This document shows, piece by piece, positions 34,926 to 46,848 of a stretch of 64,000 bases of DNA; within the stretch, counting starts at the first letter, position 1, and each line of letters begins with the position of its first letter. Origin of the DNA: Nectonema munidae (Eukaryota; Nematomorpha; Nectonematoida; Nectonematidae); the NCBI GenBank assembly GCA_030549495.1, contig JAUIRK010000819.1:238501-302500 (forward strand), written 5' to 3'. Under the pieces are notes generated by a model that had not been told where the DNA came from, ran no database searches, and saw only the letters and a list, made by a program, of their open reading frames with translations. The translations under genes and the position numbers were made by a program.

Positions 34926-35310
34926 CGCCCTAAATTCATTACACACTCACAAACTGTTCTTTCAGTTCAGATCATAATTCCTCTAGAAAACTTGAAACCA
35001 TAGGAAAAATGTTTTCCCAAGTGGTTGTATTTGACAAGATATTGTGGAAGAGAAGTTCCTTTAAAATGTCATCTTCTATGTGCCTTACAAAGACAATCAA
35101 TTCAAGATGACCAGTAATGTCCACCTATTCATCGATTTGTATAAAAAAAGTGTACTGCTTTTTTCAGTGACAAAATTAGCTCAGATAAATTAGCTATATA
35201 AATAAGATCAAATTTTTATTTTATCATATTACAAGAGAGTGATATTGTTGAACTACCTTTGCAACTGCACCAAGAGTTTTTACAATGTAGATATTGTCTA
35301 GTCTGCCTAA
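34926..35310 (-). pseudogene. hAT transposase (ZBED5-like), N-terminal piece
   Basis: Broken frames contain LSELILSLKKAVHFF, VDITGHLELIVFVRHIEDDILKELLF and NTTTWENIFPMV. They match the ...STDVSGCAQLLVFVRYI...KEEFLF...TTTKGEDIF block of the ZBED5/FAM200 group. It is the upstream half of the copy continued at 33135-32080. Confidence 0.62.
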
Positions 35311-35329
35311 TCAATCTTCAACCCCAAAA

Positions 35330-36240
35330 GTTCACAGCATTTGGCGAGGAGATTTTGCACACACTGGGTCTTTCCAGAGGTCGTCGTGGACAAGCTTAGG
35401 AACGAAAGGGCAAAAGAAGAGGTGTTTTCTGTCATGGATTTGATTATGTCAAAGTGGACATAAGGGTTTTTGCTGCTAGTAGGCTAATAGTAGATGATAT
35501 TTATTAGTATTTTTCTTGCGTAGTGTGTAAGAGTTTCTTATTAAGCGCTGATGGTTAGGGCTTGTTTGTTGGTAATTTTATTAGCGTGTCTGCTTTGTAG
35601 ATGTTGATCAAGTTTTTCTCCGTTTAATGTTTTACTACATTGACATTGATGTCTTGTTAGTTGAAAAATCGAAGTTGAGTGCTAAGTTTTCATAGACCCA
35701 GACAGAAACGATTTGTGTTTGAGTTGGAAAGCATGTATTTCTAGGTGTTTTTGAAAGAAAATCTTTGTGTTTCATCGTGTATTTGTTGTGCTTTAGTGTC
35801 GAGTGTGCATGTATGACTCTATTATCTCTTCTGTAATAAGTAGTTTATGATGTGATGTTAGTATTCTTGTCTAGTCTGCTACTACAACCATTATAGATTC
35901 TGAAAGTGCTAGGATGTCAAACATGTAAGTATTGAAGAGTATAAGAGATAGTACTACTCCTTTTGGTACTCCTGAATTCGTGTTTTTATGAGGAGTTGTT
36001 GAATTTAAGAAGGAGGTATATTGCTTGCGACCTTTATTGTAGTTTAATATGTATTTTATTCGTGTTGGATTTTATTTTATTATATAATTTTCTATTAATA
36101 TGTGTAAATTTACTGTGTCAAATGCTCAAGAAATGTCCATTTCTACAGCTAACGTGCTTTGTGGAGATTTTTTCTTATTTAATACATTGCTGATAGTATT
36201 TTTTATGTAGTGAAGTGTAGTTGTCGATGTACAGTTTAGG
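35330..36240 (-). pseudogene. LINE reverse-transcriptase fragment
   Basis: Minus-strand frames give SPQSTLAVEMDIS, AFDTVNLHILIENYI, RKQYTSFLNSTTPHKNTNSG, VPKGVVLSLILFNTYM and ILTSHHKLLI. This is the RT palm order, with the YADD box itself eroded (VVVAD). A C-terminal trace VHDDLWKDPV lies near 35375. Heavily decayed; family not set beyond R1/Jockey-like. Confidence 0.6.
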
Positions 36241-36276
36241 TTTTCATCTAGTTTTAAACTAGAACACCGACAAGAC

Positions 36277-36483
36277 CCTTGTGCACAATCATCGGTGTAT
36301 CAACAGACACCCGACCTTACTAAAAGTGGTCTACACAAACTTTATATTAGACAAAAGGGCCGAGCTAGAGCATCTCGTCAGAAACCAAATCTTAAACACC
36401 GTAGCCGTCACAGAACAATGGGTATATCTGGGTCTGAAAGACAGTGAGCTAATCGACAATAGGAAGTACGAGAAGTGCTTATG
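36277..36483 (+). pseudogene. LINE endonuclease fragment
   Basis: KVVYTNFILDKRAELEHLVR...TVAVTEQWV resembles the N-terminal endonuclease motif (TN.RSL..K..EL..L......V.VTETWL) of CR1/Jockey-type LINEs. It points away from the RT fragment to its left, so the two are head-to-head pieces. Confidence 0.5.
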
Positions 36484-37055
36484 ACAAACTGAGTTTTGAA
36501 GCCTTCCGTTGTGTCCAAGGATATGTCCAAATAGGGAAAAGTTGTGGTGTGAGTGCCAGACCTAAAATAGGTTTTGATTATTGGGTGCTTGTTTTAGATG
36601 CCAGACAGCCTAGAAAATTAGGAGATTTTATAAGCAATACTGCGCTATTCAAAGGCACACAATTTTAACACTTCCATTATTGACTGAAAGAAGGTCTGAA
36701 TCGAGGTGCTCAAAAGGACTTTAAGCCCGTTTTAAAGAAAATTGCGGCCGTTCCATTATTTAAGCACGCCACAAAAGCGATGAGAACTGATTATAACGGA
36801 AGACTATCATTGACTGGTTTAGTCTTCAAAATCTAGAGCCTCTAAAGTCTAAACACTAGTGACCACTATAGATTGCTGTTCAACTGCAGAGCTACGTTTA
36901 AAGCTCCATTTGAGGTACTGCCATAAATCTACGTGGACTGTGGAGCGATAAATGTAGTGCTGAGAAATAACAACCTGATTGTGATTGAAGATGCTACAGC
37001 AGAAAAATATGTTAGTATTTTCAATAAAATACTACAAAGTTGTATTGCTTAGGGG
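36484..37055 (+). other. Coding-like stretch, not recognised
   Basis: Higher GC than the surroundings, with runs such as PKIGFDYWVLVLDARQPRKL and DFKPVLKKIAAVPLFKHATK, broken by stops. I do not recognise the family; it may be more of the adjacent LINE-like copy or an unrelated relic. Confidence 0.3.
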
Positions 37056-38055
37056 TGCGTCTTTTTACCCAAATAATCAAAAATAAGCAAAAACAATATA
37101 AAATAAACTAAAATTTACTATAATAAAGCTAAATAAAAAAGATAAACTCGAAAATGTAGAATAGGACAAAAATTGGTCTAATTTTAAGCTTAACTTTACT
37201 CAAATAGACAAAAAAAACCTAAATAAACTGAAAGTCGATATAAATCTAAAGATTTATTCTTCCCTATGGATGCGATACCGACAACTAACTAAAAAAAACA
37301 AAATCTAAATAAAACAAAAAAGATTAAAAATTTCAAGACAGGACAAAAACTACCCTTTCTTTATGCCGAAATTTACCTAAACTCACATAAACTTTCTTCA
37401 AAATAATTTGCAAGTAACAAAATAATAAATTATTTTTAAAATCTCCATCAATTCAACTCAATTCATTGTTCAAAATTTTTGATTCACGACGGTTCACAAA
37501 GCTTTTTAACAATAAATTTAGTTTTCGAAAAAAAACTCTTCTTTCTACAAACTTGCAGAATTTTTAGAATTCTTCTTTTGTATTACATTTAAATCTGTCA
37601 AAAACTGATAAATCATAAAGTTATTTCAAACTTTCCTGGAGCTTTGTTGGTTTTTTATAATAAAGTTTTAAAATTTTTTGCTTTTACAATATACTAAAAA
37701 CCAGGGTTTTGAAACGGTTTGGATGAGTTTTGAGTATTGCAATCTTTTAATTTTTTCATTTGTGCTTCTATTTTTAGGTTTTGTTCTACTTTTTGATCAA
37801 ACTTGACGATGTTTGCTATTCTCGTATTGTACAAGACTTCAGTTGTATCAGCTTTTTAATGTTTTTTCTAAATTTCTAAATAAATTAAGTATTGCTATAT
37901 TTCAATTTTAATAATTGAATCTTTATACAAGTGTTTCTCAAAGTGGGGCATGGGATTTTTTCAGTGGGGCATAGAAAACTTGGTGAAAATTATATATATT
38001 TGTGTTAGGACTATACTTTTTTCATGAACTTTGAACGATACTTATTGCGTCTATT
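37056..38055. other. AT-rich DNA with isolated hAT-like ends
   Basis: No gene. CAAGTGTTTCTCAAAGTGGGGC at 37928-37949 resembles a Charlie-type hAT terminus, and GGGGTGCGTCTTTTTACCC near 37052-37070 may be another. No partners were found. Confidence 0.35.
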
Positions 38056-38059
38056 ACAC

Positions 38060-38990
38060 TAGAGTGTCCACCCCGGAATTCCTCGTCCTCAATTCCCCGG
38101 GGAATTTAACAAATTCAAGATGTTCGTCCTCGAAGTTTTTTTCCTCGATTCCTCGGGGAATTTATTCACGAACGGGAATTATAAAAAGAAATTTTTGAAG
38201 TATTTTTAGATTGCGTTAAATATTTTTTCTAATAATTTTGAATAATTATTATTTGAATATTCTTCGTATAATTTTGAATGTTGAATAAAATTTCAATGGA
38301 GTACTTCAACTGAACTTGAGCATCATGAAAACTAAAATAAACAATATAATTATGTATCAAACAAAATAAAGTTTAAGTAACCTGGAACATCAGAAGTTTT
38401 TGCGTACTCTTTCATTTTTAGCTCTTTTTGTTTGATCCTTTTTCATTGCTATTTTTTCGGTGATTTCGTAATTGCGTATTTACCATTTGAAGAAGTGTTT
38501 GAAACTTACTTTACGTTTGAATCGTCTTTTTCAAAAACCGTTTGAAAAGTTCTTCTTTTTTTGAATCTTCCAAAGAATCCCATTTATTTTTGGTAATGAA
38601 AAAGTCTTTATAATTTGAATATAAAATATAATTCCCACCTCTAAAAAAATACCTTTTCGCGTTTAAATTTCCAATTCAAGTATTTCATAGAGTTTTTCAA
38701 TTAGATTTTTTATATTTTGGGGCTTCCAATCGATTTTCAACTTAATTATGTTATTTTTAGACTCGGCATTATTATTAGTCCACAAATGGCTAGCTATTTT
38801 TTGCTGGTTAGGCTCTGTAACATACTTCTGTATTTTCAATTTGAGTATTTTTCTAAAATATGAATTGAATTTCTCATTTTTATTGCTGAAATTATTTCAT
38901 ATGATGTTTTTTCGAATTCAAAATCATCTTTTGCAAACACAAGACCTTTCTGTTCGAAAAAATTTTCCATTATGAACTTTATTTCATACA
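38060..38990 (-). mobile_element. Partial hAT copy, same family as 59405-60088
   Basis: The left end TAGAGTGTCCACCCCGGAAT and the subterminal CCTCGTCCTC and CCCCGGGGAAT repeats match the ends of the element at 59.4 kb. The interior has minus-strand coding traces (KNKWDSLEDSKKEELFKRFL). The right end is not visible before the next hAT end at 39000. Confidence 0.55.
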
Positions 38991-38999
38991 GGCTATGTT

Positions 39000-40110
39000 C
39001 CAGAGCCGGATTAACCATTAGGCAAAGAAGGCATGTGCCTTGAGACCACGAAAAAATCACAGGCCACTTTTTCTTAGGATCAGTTATGTGAAAAAAAATT
39101 TTTTTTATTTTTTACAGTTTGTTTTTAGTCAGTTCAGAAAATTTAAAGGATCTAAGATTTGAGATATAATCTCATTGATTTTAATTCTGTTTTCAAATTC
39201 TATTGAGAATTGATAAACTTATCTTTAAATAAAATGGCGCCGCCTGTTTTTTAGTTTTGAAAGTAGGTAAGTCGAAAATAAGAAAGTAAATCGTTTTCAT
39301 TTTTAAAAACATTTGATATATTGAGTTTTTTATTTTTTTTCAGAAATACTTAATTTTTTTAATTTACATTGTTTTTCATGTCAAAACATAAAAGTAGCTG
39401 GGAAAGAGCCCAAGAATCGAAGAAGAAAAAGGAAATTTTCTCAACCTGAAACCGAGCAGGACAAAAGTTATAGCCATGATTTTGATGATGATGATGTAGA
39501 AACTTTAACCGGTATAGACATTCAGAGTTTACAATCAATTCAAGTTGTACCAAATGATGTTTGTTTGTTGGAAAACATAACAGAGAAAATAAGTGATGTA
39601 CTCATTAGTACTGGTATGACCACTTTCGAAATAAAGCAAATGAATATCCAGAAACCAAACGCGAATATTCTGGGGTAAACCGCTTTCTTAATCATAGTGC
39701 ATTTTCATGCGTTTTACCAAATGGGGAGGTTGTCGATCATGAGTGGCTTGTTTATTCTCCATCCAGGGATAGTTTATTTTGCTTTCCATGTATTTTTTTT
39801 TCAGATAGAAGTATAAAATTATGTACATCAGGAGATAATGACTGGTAAAATATTAATCAAACTTTGAAAGTTCATGAAACGAGCGCAAAACATATTGACT
39901 CTAATATGACTTTAGCTGAGCGCTCTTCTGCTGCTGGCAGCATTGATGAAAAGTCATACAAAAATATTATAGTTATTGGAAAAATGTGCTTACACATTGT
40001 GTTGCAACAATTAAATTTCTTTGTGAAAGGGGTTTACCACTTCGGGGAAGCAATGAGATTATAGGTTCTAGAAGCAAAGATAACTGGCACTTATGTGTAT
40101 GAATTTGCTA
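39000..40110 (+). mobile_element. hAT element (ZMYM1-like), 5' portion
   Basis: Starts CAGAGCCGGATTAACCATTAGG, a common hAT terminus. Plus-strand frames read HEWLVYSPSRDSLFCFPC (39740-39795), SGDNDW, LKVHETSAKHIDSN (39866-39907) and LPLRGSNEIIGSRSKDNW (40032-40085), the TTF-type zinc-finger region and following block of ZMYM1-like transposases. Frameshifts separate them; the catalytic core and right end are absent. Confidence 0.65.
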
Positions 40111-40319
40111 CAATAAAATCTAGAAAAGTTAAAATTTGAAAATGTGCAATACTAAAATCTAAAAAGTTGAAATTTTAAATTGTGGAATAATAATTTTTTT
40201 TGTATTTTAAAATTTATATTAATTCATATCAGGCTTATAACTATGGAATGACATCAAAAAAACTTTTCGGATTAGCTTATTTTGGTAAAAATTAAAGTTT
40301 CTCAAAAAAATTTTGGAAA

Positions 40320-40860
40320 AAACCCTATAAATGGATTGATCTTGTGCCAGCAACTTACCTCAAGCTGGAGAAGATTTATTGTGATGGAATTGAAGAAGGG
40401 AAGCAAGTAAATGTGCTCTTTATTAATTTCTGAAAGGGATTTGATAGCGGGTATCATGGTTACCTAAAGGTAAAGCTGAGTACAATGGGTGTTGGAAATC
40501 AACCCCATAAATGGATTAACTATTAAATCATACACCTTATAAGAGTTGTTCGAGTTTACTTGAAATGGGCAAATGTTCCGTGGGGTATACCTCAGGGTTT
40601 TGTAGTTAGACTTTTGTTTTTATCGTTTACATCAATGACCTGTCGGCTGAAATACGAACTAATATATTATTGTATATTGATGACGTAAAATATGTGTTTC
40701 CTGGATTTCCCATGGTAGTGAGAATCAACAACTTAGCCTTGGTAAGCTTCAAACATAGTTGGAAGATAATGCCATGCCCTAAATTATGACAAATGCTGTG
40801 TACTAAGCTTAGGCAATAAACAATTGAACTTAGCATACATACACCTTAGATGTAATAACA
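40320..40860 (+). pseudogene. LINE reverse-transcriptase remnant
   Basis: KQVNVLFINF.KGFDSGYHGYL, VPWGIPQGFVV, FIVYINDLSAEIRTNILLYIDDVKYVF in successive broken frames form the RT palm. The active-site box reads YIDD in place of YADD. No other domains remain. Confidence 0.6.
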
Positions 40861-41904
40861 TTCAAGCATTTCAATTATATAAAAGATCTTAGTGTCATTG
40901 TGACGAATTTGAAATGTGATATTCAATGTTATGTTGGTGCGACTTTTCAACGCTAGGGCGTAGCCAGGATTTTAGATCTATAGGGGCATAAATTTATGCG
41001 AAAATTAGGTAGGAGGCAAATTAAATTTTGATTTTTATATATCTCTTTATGAGATCTTGTGATAGTAGAATCTATGATACTTCAGAGCGAGGATTTTGCC
41101 GCTCAAAATATATATCATGTAATATTTGGATATTTTTTCTTCAAAAAATATTACATTTCGCTACAAAAAATTTCACATTTATTTATATCAAAATTTTCAG
41201 TCATAAACTTTAACACACTAAGTCAAAAAAAAGTTGCCAATTTAGTGATGAAGCAAAGAAAAATTGCTAGCTATTTTCAAAATTTTCTGTTGCTTCTTTG
41301 AATGTGGGAAACATGTTTGAAAGATCTGAAGAACTAGTTAAAATGTTGGTTGAAATCGATATTGTATTTTTTCAAGAAATTATGTATAATAGAAGCGCTT
41401 GTAATATTTTTGGAGTGAAAAAGATAAAGGATAAGCAGACTTTAGAATAATGGTTAAAACAGTGCTCAACGTGTTGTGTTTATAGTCAACTTTAACTATA
41501 GGAAAAAAGTACAACACACTATCACTTTTTGATCTGACTACGCATGCTAAATGATTAAGGTTTTTAGGTTATCCAAGCTTTTAAAATTTATTTAAAGAAC
41601 TTAACGTATTTCTAGGAGATTTACTTCTCTTCTCATTTTTCAAAAAAATTGGTGGCTTCTAAAAAAAGTAGAACATATAAAAGTTTTAAAAATATAAGAA
41701 ACTAATAGGAATGGACAGAGTTTAAACAGAAGAAGAAATAGATAACAAGCACTAGATAAAATGAAAATTTGTAGAGCAGTTTTTCTTAAAAGAGTAACAA
41801 CTGAATGTACGTTTGTAGAAAGGTGTTAAATATTTCATTATATTTATAATGCCATCTTGAGACATATGGTTTACGAACTCTGTCATATGAAGAACGACTT
41901 GGAT
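40861..41904. other. AT-rich DNA; one hAT-like end
   Basis: CTAGGGCGTAGCCAGGATTTT at 40953-40973 resembles a hAT terminus (CAGGGGCGTAGCCAGG type). No coding trace or partner end was recognised up to the SINE. Confidence 0.35.
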
Positions 41905-42033
41905 GGTAATTGCCCTGTGGGGTGTTTCATCAGCAGTGCCCCTGCTTGTATTGAACTATGAGAAAGTGTTCTAGATGCGTGGTCGATATCAAGACTTTCG
42001 AAACTCATTATCTAACCAACACTACTCGCGTCA
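41905..42033 (-). repeat. tRNA-derived SINE, diverged copy
   Basis: Matches the 20.3-kb copy over TTGAACTATGAGAAAGT, the B-box region and CTAACCAAC...ACTCGCG in the same order, with about 20-25% differences by eye. Confidence 0.6.
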
Positions 42034-42314
42034 CTATAGAATGATGAAAATCTCCCATTAGAAGGCTGAAATGTCCACTATAAAGAATAGCAAATACTGA
42101 AGGGTATTTTTGGGATAAACTAAGACGAAAATTCAACAGGCTAAACTGCTGTGACCACAGATTAAGATTAAAGACTAGGCTCACCTTGTGTAGTCAATCA
42201 ATTAAATTAAATTTTGTTTATATTCAGTATGGGCTTTTAAGAAGCGTTTGGATCTTATGTTAGCTCTGCAAACTGGATTGCCGAAGATATTTTTTGTACG
42301 CATTCTTTTTTTAG

Positions 42315-42599
42315 GTGGCTAATGTATGGATGGCGCATCCAACAACCTATAAACTAAAAACCATAAACAACGCCTTAACGTGTAAGTTTTGCTCTGGTTC
42401 TCATCTATCAAGTGTGTGCCCTGATATGTCTAATAAAGACATGTACAAATGTACCAACTGTATCCTTAAAAAAATCAGCTGTTTTAATCATAATTCTTTT
42501 GATGCTATATGCCCCATTCGAAAAAGTCAATATAATTTTGTTAAAAATAATACAAATTATAGTTATAATGATTATACATCGAATGCCAATAATGAATAA
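42315..42599 (+). pseudogene. LINE ORF1 C-terminal part (zinc knuckles)
   Basis: Encodes CKFCSGSHLSSVC and a second cysteine/histidine cluster ending CPIRK, the layout of nucleic-acid-binding knuckles in LINE ORF1 proteins. The upstream half of ORF1 is in another frame or lost. Confidence 0.62.
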
Positions 42600-45383
42600 T
42601 TTTTTTGCCAATTGCTCGGTTTTTTCCAACATTGATTTTAACTTTTTATGTGATCTTTCAGTCTTCCATCTTAATTGTCGTAGCTTGGACAAAAATTATG
42701 ATATTAAATGATTGATTGATGAAATAGATTCTTCTAAAATTGACATATTTGCCCTTACGGAAATATGGAAACCTAGATGTAACAATGATATAGATGGATA
42801 TAACTTTATTTGTTCTAAGCGTAAGCAAGGTAGAGGTGGTGGGTTAGGTCTTTACGTTGATAATATGTATGCATTCAATCTAGTTTGTAATAATCTTACT
42901 TTCACTTCTTTTGAAGACATGATTGTTGATGTTTCAAATTTTAGAATTATTATAATCTACAGACCTCCTTGTCTGGACTGCAAGCTATTTTTATTAGAAT
43001 TAGAAACATTATTTTTAAACACCGATGCTAAGAAAAATACTTTTATTTTAGGAGACTTTAATTTAGATTTGAACAAGTTTGATATTTGCAGAAATGTTTC
43101 TAATTTTTACATTTTAATGTATGAAAAAAGTTTTTATCCCTGCATTTTAGGTCCAACTCATTTTGGTAAATCAACTTCAAGCTGCATTGATAATATTTTT
43201 TCTAATTTTAGTTGTGCTGGTAGTATTTCAGGTAACATAGCTTTGGATATCTCTGACCATCTTGCCAATTTTATTGTATGCAAAAATTACTTTAAAAATG
43301 TCAATCACTTTAATTTAAATGATGAATACTGCAGAATATATAATAACAAAAATTTTAAGAATTTTTATTAAAACTTGTATATAGAAGATTGGCTCATTGA
43401 CATTAATAAAGGTGCAAATGAGTATTATGATGAAATGATAAAAAAAATTACTAAAATAATTGATATAAGCTTTCCTTTGGTAAAAAGAACCTATCGATCC
43501 CATAAAGTAAATACGTGGTATACGAGTGAACTTAATAGTATTAAGAAAGTCAAAGATATGCTGTTTCAAAAATTCTTGAAAAACAGAACCCTTGAAACGT
43601 GGAATTTATACAAGTCAATTAGAAGTAAATATAATAAAAAAGTAAGGTTTTTAAAAAATGAGTTTTACCGTACAAAGTTTTCAATTTTACGGAATAATGT
43701 AAAGGATTCATGGAAAGTTATAAACAATTTACTTGGGCGTAAACGTAATATGCTAATCCCATTGAAGAAAAACGATTTTAATAATTTTTTCTCTTCTTTT
43801 TCCTATCAATCTAATTGTCATCATTTTCCCAGCTTTAATATCTCCCCAGTTATGAATTCCTTCTTTTTTGATGAAATTTCTGTTGATGATATTGTAATTA
43901 CAGCTACTTCTTTTAATTCATCTTCTTCTGCTGGTTGGGACAATATTTCAAATAAAATCGGTATGATTTTTATAAGTTTCTTATCTAAAAATATTTGTTT
44001 ACTTTTTAACAAAATTTTTCTTGAAAGTTGTTATCCAATCAGTTTTAAAATCGCCAAAGTAATTCCAGTCTTTAAATCAGGTAATAAATGCTATCCAAGT
44101 AATTATATACCCATTAGCCTCCTTCCTTTTATAGGTAAAATCTTCGAAAAAATTATTTTTAACCGGATGATAAAGTATTTAAATAAATTTGATATTATCA
44201 ATTCAAGACAGTTTGGTTTCCGGCCTGGTATGTCGACTGATTTAGCTGTTGGAAATTTAGTAAATTATAATTTAGAGACCTTGGACAATGGTTTGGAATC
44301 GTGTGTTATTTATATAGATTTTTCAAAAGCTTTTGATAGTATAAATTATGAATACCTACTAGCTAAACTACATAGATATGGTTTTAGAGATAAATTTTTA
44401 GAACTTTTAAAAAGTTACCTTTCCAATCGTCAACAATATGTTTTTGTAAATAACAGTGCGTCTAAGTATTCTAAATTAAATAAGGGTGTGCCACAAGGCT
44501 CTATCCTTGGCCCACTTTTATTTATTCTTTATGTTAATGATATTTTTTCTCTTCAAAATTCTGATTTTACTCTTTATTTGTACGCTGATGATTGCACTAT
44601 TTTGTATCGAAGTAAAAATCTTTTTTTAGATCAATATATTATTAATAAGTTTCTCTCTGAATTTTATAATTGGTGTTGCACTAATGAGCTATATATAAAT
44701 GTATCAAAGTCCAAATATATGATTTTCAGTAAGTTTAACAAAAATATTTGTCTTTTTTTAAAAATTGGAGAAAACTATCTTCAGAGGACGAATACTTATA
44801 ATTATTTAGGAGTAACTATAGATTTTAATCTTAGTTTTTCAAATCATTTCAATAATGTTTTAAAAGATACCTCAATAGCACTTGGCATGTTGTTCAAAAT
44901 TAAAAATCTCTTGATACTAAGACCAAAATAAATATTTATTATGCCCTTTTTCATTCTAAGATTCTTTACTCTAACTTTATTTGGTCTTCATCTAACGTGT
45001 CCAAACTCCCAACTTTACAGAAAAAACAAGACAGGGCTTTGAAAGTTCTATTCAATAGGGATGCTGAGTATATACGTAGTTTATATAAAATCCCGAATCT
45101 TTTATAAATTAGACAAATTCAATTATCTCTTTTTGTTCATAAATGTATAAATCTAAAACATGAAATTAATTTTAATTATTGTGAAAATCGCCAGTTTCAT
45201 CATCACAACTTACGCAATAAACACAATTTAAGAAATATAAGATACAAATTTGCCAAAAGTAATAAATTTTTTATTAAAAAGTCCATAAAAACCTGGAATA
45301 GCCTTCCCATTTGTATTAGGCTTCTGAAAAACACTTGTAGTTTCAAACGTAAATGTAAAAATTTTTTTATTTCAACTCGTTAG
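42583..45383 (+). pseudogene. LINE ORF2: endonuclease and reverse transcriptase (three breaks)
   Basis: Endonuclease: VFHLNCRSLDKNYD, then after TGA 42709 LTEIWKPR (catalytic Glu), IIIIYRPPC, FILGDFNLDLNKFD and DISDHL. After TAA 43369, RT: WDNISNKIG, IAKVIPVFKSGN, NYIPISLLPFIGKIFEK, SRQFGFRPGMSTDLA, IYIDFSKAFDSINYEYL, NKGVPQGSILGPLLFILYVNDI and LYADDCTILY. The catalytic YADD is intact. After a frameshift near 44930 the C-terminus continues (FHSKILYSNFIWSSS, KKQDRALKVLFNRDAEY). Order and motifs fit CR1/L2-group non-LTR elements. Confidence 0.85.
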
Positions 45384-45930
45384 TGTCTTTGAGTATATTT
45401 ATTACCCATACTATATTTTATATCTTTGAGATTTTGGTACTCGTGCTCTTTTGTATTTTTTTTTTAGGTAATTCTTTTTCATATTCCCCTTCCAACCACA
45501 ATGCATCTCTACATCCAGCATCAATTTTTCGCTAGTTCATCCCTTCTCTATCAGCAATAATTGATATTTGCTTTCTTCTCTCTTTTTTTTACGTATGTAT
45601 ATATATATATTTTGAAAATTATATGCTTTGTGAACATGTTTGAAAATTGTCTTTCTCCTATATTGATTTTAAAATGATACGTTTTGGAGTTTTTTTTATC
45701 CTATTATATAACTGTTCCTCACTTCTTTTTTTGCCTTTATAATTATTATCTGGATTTTTTCTCCTATTTTTTATATCATTTTTAAGTCCTGTTGTTAATA
45801 TGAATTTAGTATAGTGTTCCTATTTTTTTATAGGTGTGACAATAACCTATTTGGTTTGATCCACCATGCTGTGTTATTATTCTTATTCTTCCCTCTTTTT
45901 TTTTATTAAAATATTAAAAAAAATTAAAAA

Positions 45931-46679
45931 CGCATTCTTTTGTAACCAAATAAAAAAATGTCGAATTACTTTTCAAAAAATTACCAATTTTCATTAAAAT
46001 TTTAAAGGTTGGTAAAACTATTTAGTTTTTTTCTTATCTAATTTATTTGTTAAATATAATAAAGTAATAAAAGTATGATTAGAAAATATAATCTTTGAAA
46101 ATTCTTACTGTACTTTTCTTTTAATTTTAGGGTTCTAGATTCTTTTGTTACTCTATGATAATATATTTAAATTTTATATTTAAAACTTCTGTATCTATCA
46201 CGCTGTATTGTATACATATAATAGAGTATTATATTTTAACTAAAAAATTTATATAAAATTACCATTTAATTTCCCATATTTAAACGACTATTGACTAAAG
46301 TTAGAAAGAGTATATGCTGAAAAAAATTTCTTGAAAATTTAAAATTGTGGGAGGGTATGAATTTTTTAATCATTTAAACTCATATATTTTGAATCAATGT
46401 ATTCATTTTTATATAAATTAAAAATTACTATAATAATAAATAAAGATACAATTAATTTCATGATAGATAAAATGATGAAGAAAAGCACAGTTGCTAAAAT
46501 GTGAACTGTGAATGGCAGTTATTTATAAAAAGATAGCTGCAAAAGTTAAAACCAACTACCAAATGATGCTTTAAAGCTAATAAATTTATGAAAATAATTA
46601 TATAAATTGGTGTTTTTTGTTCATCAATAATTACATCAGAGGCGAGAATTAAGGGACTAATTATACACTGAAAATAAAA
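45931..46679. other. No recognisable features
   Basis: AT-rich sequence between the LINE and a pogo-related repeat; no coding or repeat signal was recognised. Confidence 0.45.
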
Positions 46680-46848
46680 TAATACAGATTTAATAAAAGA
46701 TGAGAACGATTTATTATATATTCAACAGTCAATGCATTCAAAATATGATGATTTGGAGGTAACTTTCACTTTTCAGATTCCTTTGGTATGTGCGGCTTTT
46801 TGCTATAGAGAGCATCTTTGTAGATAGTCTTTCTACTATAGTAGTGAC
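46680..46848 (-). repeat. pogo-related repeat, split by a hAT insertion
   Basis: GCATTCAAAATATGAT, CAGATTCCTTTGGTATGTG and GCTTTTTGCTATAGAGAGCATCTTTG match the outer part of the pogo element at 28.62-28.76 kb in the same orientation. The match is broken by the hAT element starting at 46849. Confidence 0.65.

Larger units (their letters stand above)
42230..45930 (+). mobile_element. CR1/L2-like LINE, near full length, inactive
   Basis: An ORF1 remnant with two zinc-knuckle motifs (CKFCSGSHLSSVC, and KCTNC...H...CPIRK) ends at 42599. ORF2 overlaps it by 17 bp from ATG 42583. ORF2 has an endonuclease, a reverse transcriptase with its active-site box and a C-terminal tail that continues in another frame to about 45383. 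The 3' end is T/A-rich near 45900-45930 and no target duplication was recognised. ORF2 has two stops (42709, 43369) and a frameshift near 44930, so the copy is dead but young enough to align throughout. Confidence 0.82.
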
